Assembly: GCA_014323545.1 (NCBI GenBank)
Contig: CP058647.1
Span: 3,016,001-3,080,000 of the forward strand
DNA from: Hyphobacterium sp. CCMP332
Lineage (GTDB): Bacteria; Bacteroidota; Bacteroidia; Cytophagales; CCMP332
DNA length: 64,000 bases
Reading direction: 5' to 3'
Positions within the stretch are counted from its first letter, which is position 1; each line of letters begins with the position of its first letter. This document shows positions 59,556 to 64,000 of the stretch, piece by piece. The notes beneath the pieces were generated by a model. It did not search any database and was not told where the DNA came from. It saw nothing but the letters and a program-made list of their open reading frames with translations. The position numbers were made by a program, and so were the translations under genes.

Positions 59556-60989
59556 TTATTTTTTAAAGAGCTTGAGTCTTTTTTGCCCCCCATTTGAATG
59601 GACATTGACAAAGTAGACGCCAGACTCCTCATTGGTCAAGTCCAGAATTATATCACGTTCAAAACTGACTAAATTCCTCCTAAGAATAGCTTTACCTCGG
59701 ACATCGTAAACTACAACTTCAGTAATAATATTTTGATCTGATATAAGATGAAAAACACCCTCCGTAGGGTTAGGAAAAATACTGATACTTTCGGCTGTTA
59801 ATTCCCTCAATGACACAGGGCTAGTAGTGGTGTCTTCGCAATATTTACTTGTATCTACTTCATAAACATCATCGTAGATTCCAGGTGCACATGGAAAAGT
59901 ACTGTCATAACTCAAAACATATAGCCCCTTCTTTTGATCGGAAGCAATAATATTTCCCGATGGCAAATATGGATATACTCCCCAACATCCGTCAAATCCA
60001 CCGCTGGTAGTCGTGTCGGTATCAAAATAGGCAACTTGAGTTGGACTCGCCGGAACAGAAATATCATAAACCTGGACACCAAGGTGATAATACGAAACAA
60101 AAGCAATGCAATTTTTCACAAATGGATTATGAGGAATGAGATTGCTTGGCGGGTTGGCCGGGAAAGTGCTTACGGTTTGAATATTGCTGAGATCACTGAT
60201 ATCAATAATTTTCAAAGGACTGCCTCCGGTTTCGTCGGCCATTACCATGTGCATGCCGTCCGTACTCATCCATGATGAATGATTATATCCTTTTCCCGGA
60301 TAATTTTCTATAGAACCTATAAATACTGGGTTTTCAGCATCTGCAAAATCAAAGACCTGCAAACCATCGCCTGCTGCTGATAAATAAACTGTATCGCCTC
60401 TTACAAAAGCATCGTGAGAACTCAAAGGAGAAGGCACATTGACGCCGTTTCTAATTCCTCCAATTAAATAGGGATTTTCAGGGTCTTCAATACACAGAAT
60501 GTCCAATGGAAAAGAAGAACCACCTCTATTATTGCTTACTAAATACAAGCGATCATCATTTACGAAAATATTGTGCACATTTGAGGAAAATGCTGTGGAA
60601 TTGTAAACCTCAACTATTGAATCGGGAAGATATTGAAGATCCCAAATTTGAAGAGAGCCCCCTCCAAAACCATCGGAAACTCCAAAGGCATAATGTTTAT
60701 AGGTTTTGTAATCTCTCCAAATGGTAGAGTTACCGCCTGGAAAATAATCAATTTCCACCGGATTGGCTGGATCTGTAATATCTGCGAAATAAGTTCCTGC
60801 AGCATGGCCCAAAATTCCATATTCGCGACCATCAGGTGCTGCGTATCCCCAACAATCATTAAACTGACTGTTTCCGGGTGTTAAATTTGATGGAAAGAAC
60901 ACGGATAACTCCGTCATGTTCATACCCTGTTGAGCAAAACTACTCACTGAGAATCCTACTAGAAATATTAAGCTTATTAATCTTGTCAT
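59556..60989 (-). CDS. Choice-of-anchor B family protein with T9SS sorting domain (paralog 2)
   Basis: A 477-residue protein: signal peptide (MTRLISLIFLVGFSVSSFAQ), a repeat domain of choice-of-anchor B type with several LQIWDLQYLPDS, CIEDPENPYLIGG, FDFADAENPVFIG and IIDISDLSNIQ blades, typical of beta-propeller LVIVD-like proteins, and a C-terminal T9SS type A sorting domain (about 398-477, SISIFPNPTEGVFHLIS, ending KRLKLFKK). It is probably exported and surface-anchored; ligand unknown. A close paralog lies upstream at 61085-62545. Confidence 0.86.
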   Translation of the reverse strand: MTRLISLIFLVGFSVSSFAQQGMNMTELSVFFPSNLTPGNSQFNDCWGYAAPDGREYGILGHAAGTYFADITDPANPVEIDYFPGGNSTIWRDYKTYKHYAFGVSDGFGGGSLQIWDLQYLPDSIVEVYNSTAFSSNVHNIFVNDDRLYLVSNNRGGSSFPLDILCIEDPENPYLIGGIRNGVNVPSPLSSHDAFVRGDTVYLSAAGDGLQVFDFADAENPVFIGSIENYPGKGYNHSSWMSTDGMHMVMADETGGSPLKIIDISDLSNIQTVSTFPANPPSNLIPHNPFVKNCIAFVSYYHLGVQVYDISVPASPTQVAYFDTDTTTSGGFDGCWGVYPYLPSGNIIASDQKKGLYVLSYDSTFPCAPGIYDDVYEVDTSKYCEDTTTSPVSLRELTAESISIFPNPTEGVFHLISDQNIITEVVVYDVRGKAILRRNLVSFERDIILDLTNEESGVYFVNVHSNGGQKRLKLFKK

Positions 60990-61056
60990 GTTAATTTTAT
61001 TGAATTAATTCTGCGTGTCATTTAATTATTGTATTGAAATTTTGACGAAAATAGAA

Positions 61057-61077
61057 AAACCGGAGCAATTCCGGTTT
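61057..61077 (-). terminator. Rho-independent terminator after choice-of-anchor B gene 1
   Basis: AAACCGGA (61057-61064) and TCCGGTTT (61070-61077) with a 5-base loop; T-run on the minus strand. It resembles the terminator at 59521, consistent with duplication of the whole gene unit. Confidence 0.7.
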
Positions 61078-61084
61078 ATCCTTT

Positions 61085-62545
61085 TTATTCCTTAAATATT
61101 TTCATCCTTTTTTCACCTTCGTTAAAAAATAAGTGAACAAAATAAATACCACTTTCCTCAGAACTGAGATCCAGTTGTATGTCTCTTCTGTAGATATTTG
61201 ATTTTACCCTTGCAATTTCCAGTCCACGAATATCGTATACAACAATTTCATTAATGACATTTTGATCGCTTATTACATGAAAAATACCTTTGGACGGGTT
61301 AGGATAAATTTCAATATTATTTGCGCTGAAATTATTTAGGGCAACTGTAGTCACGGTATCCTCACAATATTTAGATGTATCCACTTCAACAACTTTGTCG
61401 AAATCTCCGCTACAGTTAGGGTAAGTACCATCATAGGTTAAAACAAACAATCCGTTTTTTCTGTCAGCCGCAATTATATTTCCAGATGGTAGATAAGGAT
61501 ATACGCCCCAGCAACCGCGATAATTGGGACTGTAATTTCCATTGCCTATAGTTGTATCTGTGTCAAAATAGCCAACCCTCGTGGGAGATGAAGGATTGGA
61601 CACATCGTAAATCTGTACACCTTCATGATAGTATGAAATAATGGCAAGGCAATCTTTGATAAATGGATTATGTGCAATTGCACCGGGGTTTGGAGCAAAA
61701 GTACTTATGGCCTGCATATTGGTTAAATCAGTAATATCGACCATTTTTATAGGACTTGTCAGAGTTTCATCTGCCATAATGAGATGCGTTCCGTCTGAAC
61801 TCATCCATGATGCATGATTAATTCCCGCAACAGGGTAATTCTGAATTGAACCGATTAAATCAGGATTTTCCGGATCGGTCATGTCAAATACATGTAGGCC
61901 ATCATTACCTGTATTATTGAAATAAACAGAAAGATAAACAGTATCGTCATGAACAAATGCATCATGAGAAGTCGAATAATTTCCACTTACATTTATTCCA
62001 TTTCGAATCCCTCCAATAAGGTATGGGTTCTCCGGGTCCTCAATACATAAAACATCCAAAGGATAATACGAACCACCTCTTGTGTTGCTTATAAGATATA
62101 AGCGATCATTGTTCACGTGAATATTATGACAATTTGAACTAAAAGTATTGTCATCATAGACTTTCACCACAGAATCGGGCAGGTATTGCAGGTCAAAAAT
62201 TTGCAAAGTATTACCCGATGTCACATCGGCCACACCGAATGCATAATGCTTATAGGTTTTAAAATCCCTCCATATTCCGGTGCCTCCACCTGGAAAATAA
62301 TCAATTTCCATTGGACTTGCCGCATTAGTAACATCAATAAAATAAGTACCGGAAACGCTACCGAAAATGGCATATTCTCTACCATCTGGTGCCACATAGC
62401 CCCAAATATCATTGAATTGTTCAGGATTGCCGGGTGTGACATTACTCGGATAAAAATTAGAGACCTCCGTCATATTCATACTCTGCTGGGCAATTGAAGT
62501 AAGTACGATTAGCGAAAGGATTATTGTAAGTATATTTTTGATCAT
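61085..62545 (-). CDS. Choice-of-anchor B family protein with T9SS sorting domain (paralog 1)
   Basis: A 486-residue protein with the same layout as its neighbour: signal peptide (MIKNILTIILSLIVLTSIAQ), propeller-like blades with LQIFDLQYLPDSVVKVYDD, CIEDPENPYLIGGIRNGINV and MVDITDLTNMQ, and a T9SS sorting domain ending MKIFKE (EIYPNPSKGIFHVIS). Residue-by-residue reading shows extensive identity with the downstream copy, including the EVDTSKYCEDT linker. It is likely a product of tandem duplication. Stop at 61085, followed by its own terminator. Confidence 0.86.
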   Translation of the reverse strand: MIKNILTIILSLIVLTSIAQQSMNMTEVSNFYPSNVTPGNPEQFNDIWGYVAPDGREYAIFGSVSGTYFIDVTNAASPMEIDYFPGGGTGIWRDFKTYKHYAFGVADVTSGNTLQIFDLQYLPDSVVKVYDDNTFSSNCHNIHVNNDRLYLISNTRGGSYYPLDVLCIEDPENPYLIGGIRNGINVSGNYSTSHDAFVHDDTVYLSVYFNNTGNDGLHVFDMTDPENPDLIGSIQNYPVAGINHASWMSSDGTHLIMADETLTSPIKMVDITDLTNMQAISTFAPNPGAIAHNPFIKDCLAIISYYHEGVQIYDVSNPSSPTRVGYFDTDTTIGNGNYSPNYRGCWGVYPYLPSGNIIAADRKNGLFVLTYDGTYPNCSGDFDKVVEVDTSKYCEDTVTTVALNNFSANNIEIYPNPSKGIFHVISDQNVINEIVVYDIRGLEIARVKSNIYRRDIQLDLSSEESGIYFVHLFFNEGEKRMKIFKE

Positions 62546-62603
62546 AGTTTTAATTATATAATTATTCTAAATAAGGAGAAAAAGGGTAATTTGTATAAGT
62601 ATT

Positions 62604-62846
62604 TTATTTAACGGGTAAATTAAGGGCTTTGACGTACTTAATTTCAGGTACAGCCTTTATAACAGATTCTTCTATTCCCGCTTTGAGAGTCATATTGGAC
62701 ATTGTACAGGAACTGCAATTTCCCTCAAATTCGATTACAAGCACGTTGTGTTTGATTTCTACTACTTTAACATCTCCACCGTCTTTGTTTAAATAGGGTC
62801 GTACCGTATCAAGTGCCTTTTCAATTCTTTCAAGCATATCCACCAT
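62604..62846 (-). CDS. NifU-type iron-sulfur scaffold (Nfu C-terminal domain)
   Basis: An 80-residue protein with the NifU domain: LDTVRPYLNKDGGDVKVVEIKHNVL, FEGNCSSCTMSNMTLKAGIEESV (CSSC is the cluster-binding pair, CxxC) and VPEIKYVKAL. It transfers [4Fe-4S] clusters to apoproteins. The gene is 6 bases downstream of mrp, a typical pairing with the cluster-carrier ATPase. Confidence 0.9.
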   Translation of the reverse strand: MVDMLERIEKALDTVRPYLNKDGGDVKVVEIKHNVLVIEFEGNCSSCTMSNMTLKAGIEESVIKAVPEIKYVKALNLPVK

Positions 62847-62852
62847 TCTTCA

Positions 62853-63953
62853 TCACATTTTCATTTCTACTATTTTTGTTTTTTCGTGATTTGCATTTCG
62901 TATGGCCACCTGTCGAGCCAAGTTACTGGATATTTCTAAAAATGAATCTTTAGTTGCACCATCTACTTGCTCCATCACAGGTTTTCCACTATCACCACTT
63001 TCACGAATGCTTTGCACAAGTGGAATTTGACCCAGGAAAGGAACATTATTTTTTTCAGATAAATTCACTCCTCCGTTTTTACCAAATATAAAATACTTAT
63101 TTTCAGGCAATTCCTCAGGAGTAAAATAAGCCATATTCTCAACGATCCCTAGTACAGGCACATTAATTTGTTCCTGCTGAAACATAGCGAGACCTTTTTG
63201 TGCATCAGCTAAGGCAACCTTTTGCGGGGTAGTCACTATAAGAGCGCCTGTAACAGGTATACTTTGCACTAATGTGAGATGAATATCACTTGTTCCAGGA
63301 GGCAGGTCAATTATTAAATAATCCAAAGGACCCCAGTCGCAATCACTAAAAAATTGTTTTAAGGCTGAGCTCGCCATAGGTCCTCTCCAGACGATGGCAG
63401 AATCAGCAGGTGTAAGAAAACCAATTGAAATGAGTTTAACCCCGTATCTGGAAATAGGGATAATTTTATTTTTTCCATCTTCTTCAACAATGCCCGGTTT
63501 TTGATCTTCACATCCAAACATGGTGGGTTGAGAGGGCCCGAAGATATCAGCATCGATCAATCCTACTTTTGCACCTTGCTGAGCAAGCGCAACTGCCAGA
63601 TTTGCACTTACCGTAGACTTGCCAACCCCCCCCTTACCACTGGCAACAGCGATTATATTTTTTACATTGGGAAGTAATGGAGCATCGTTTAATCGCGTAC
63701 TTGTTACATTAGAACTCATAGTAATATTGAGTTCTATCTCGCTTCCAAAATCTTTTTGAAGTTCCTCAACGCAGCTTTTTCGGATCATTTCCTTTAATGG
63801 ACAGGCCGGAGTTGTAAGCATAACGGTAAAGGAAATTTCATTAGTACTGAAATTAACATCCTGAATCATATTTAAGGAAACCAGATCTTTCTTTAAGTCC
63901 GGATCAATTACTCTTGAGAGGGCTTTGAGAATTTTTTCTTTTGATACGTTCAT
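62853..63953 (-). CDS. Mrp/NBP35-type Fe-S carrier ATPase (with DUF59 domain)
   Basis: A 366-residue protein: N-terminal MIP18/DUF59 domain (about 1-85, with the conserved cysteines TPACPLKEMIRKSC) and a ParA-like P-loop ATPase (ASGKGGVGKSTVSANLA near 105-121, VGLIDADIFGPSQP, DLPPGTSDIHL). It binds and delivers Fe-S clusters. The C-terminal CPxC pair of many Mrp proteins is not seen; the equivalent stretch reads ENMAYFTPEELPENKYFIFGK. It heads the operon with Nfu. Start ATG at 63953. Confidence 0.92.
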   Translation of the reverse strand: MNVSKEKILKALSRVIDPDLKKDLVSLNMIQDVNFSTNEISFTVMLTTPACPLKEMIRKSCVEELQKDFGSEIELNITMSSNVTSTRLNDAPLLPNVKNIIAVASGKGGVGKSTVSANLAVALAQQGAKVGLIDADIFGPSQPTMFGCEDQKPGIVEEDGKNKIIPISRYGVKLISIGFLTPADSAIVWRGPMASSALKQFFSDCDWGPLDYLIIDLPPGTSDIHLTLVQSIPVTGALIVTTPQKVALADAQKGLAMFQQEQINVPVLGIVENMAYFTPEELPENKYFIFGKNGGVNLSEKNNVPFLGQIPLVQSIRESGDSGKPVMEQVDGATKDSFLEISSNLARQVAIRNANHEKTKIVEMKM

Positions 63954-63986
63954 ATGCTTCTAAGCAATTAAGCATTCAATTGGTTT

Positions 63987-63994
63987 CAAAAATA
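63987..63994 (-). promoter_or_regulatory. -7 element for the mrp-nfu genes
   Basis: TATTTTTG on the minus strand, exact TAnnTTTG match, about 35 bases before the mrp start codon. The -33 element would lie outside the window and cannot be seen. Confidence 0.4.
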
Positions 63995-64000
63995 TTGATT

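Noticed and set aside
1-64000. Prophage or insertion sequence
   Set aside because: No transposase, integrase, capsid or terminase pattern on either strand.

Overview
The window is a contiguous, AT-rich stretch of a Bacteroidota chromosome, most likely a marine or aquatic member of the Cytophagales. The call rests on lineage-typical content: type IX secretion (T9SS) C-terminal sorting domains, an IPExxxVDY protein between acpP and pyk, DUF2851, DUF4199, DUF4382 and DUF2490 proteins, a GH97 glycosidase, PASTA and Ddl genes side by side, a green-type proton-pumping rhodopsin, and promoters matching the Bacteroidota -33 TTTG / -7 TAnnTTTG pattern. Shine-Dalgarno sites are weak or absent. I see no transposase, phage gene, rRNA or CRISPR array.

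Layout. 1-6 kb: small metabolic and envelope genes (VOC, TfoX-N, a methionine gamma-lyase/cystathionine gamma-synthase type enzyme, DUF4199) and a rhodopsin with its own terminator. 6-14 kb: an outer-membrane protein, an FtsX/MacB-type permease, a membrane class III adenylate cyclase, a pirin. 14-22 kb: a probable small regulon: a PAP2 phosphatase gene divergent from a TetR regulator, the SbtA bicarbonate transporter, and an ABC-HlyD-TolC export operon; the TetR gene and the export operon share an almost identical operator-promoter. 22-26.5 kb: DUF4382 lipoprotein and a hybrid kinase with a twin-receiver partner. 26.5-33.2 kb: a 660-base gap, a cupin/CopD-like/GH97 group, then accessory genes (YdeI, amidohydrolase, VOC, GNAT) separated by hairpin-bearing spacers that partly resemble integron attC sites.

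33-49.5 kb: core genes. acpP-fabF-rnc-nadE form a tight operon, followed by lgt and a BamA/TamA-like gene; divergently IPExxxVDY-pyk, then DUF2851, a polytopic membrane protein, a NeuD-like acyltransferase, trhO, a nucleoside phosphorylase and a bestrophin. 49.5-50.3 kb: a tRNA with a CAT anticodon whose 3' end and terminator region lie next to two tandem 184-base repeats. 50-64 kb: GT2 and DinB genes, HAD and M50 protease, a compact operon of a double D-Ala-D-Ala ligase, PASTA protein, T9SS cargo and rhodanese, two tandem paralogous choice-of-anchor B/T9SS cargo genes, and an nfu-mrp iron-sulfur pair.

Most notable: the duplicated operator linking the TetR gene to an exporter with a degenerate ATPase domain; the Ddl-Ddl fusion; the rhodopsin with an antenna-type glycine; the tRNA-anchored tandem repeat; and the cassette-like spacer region.
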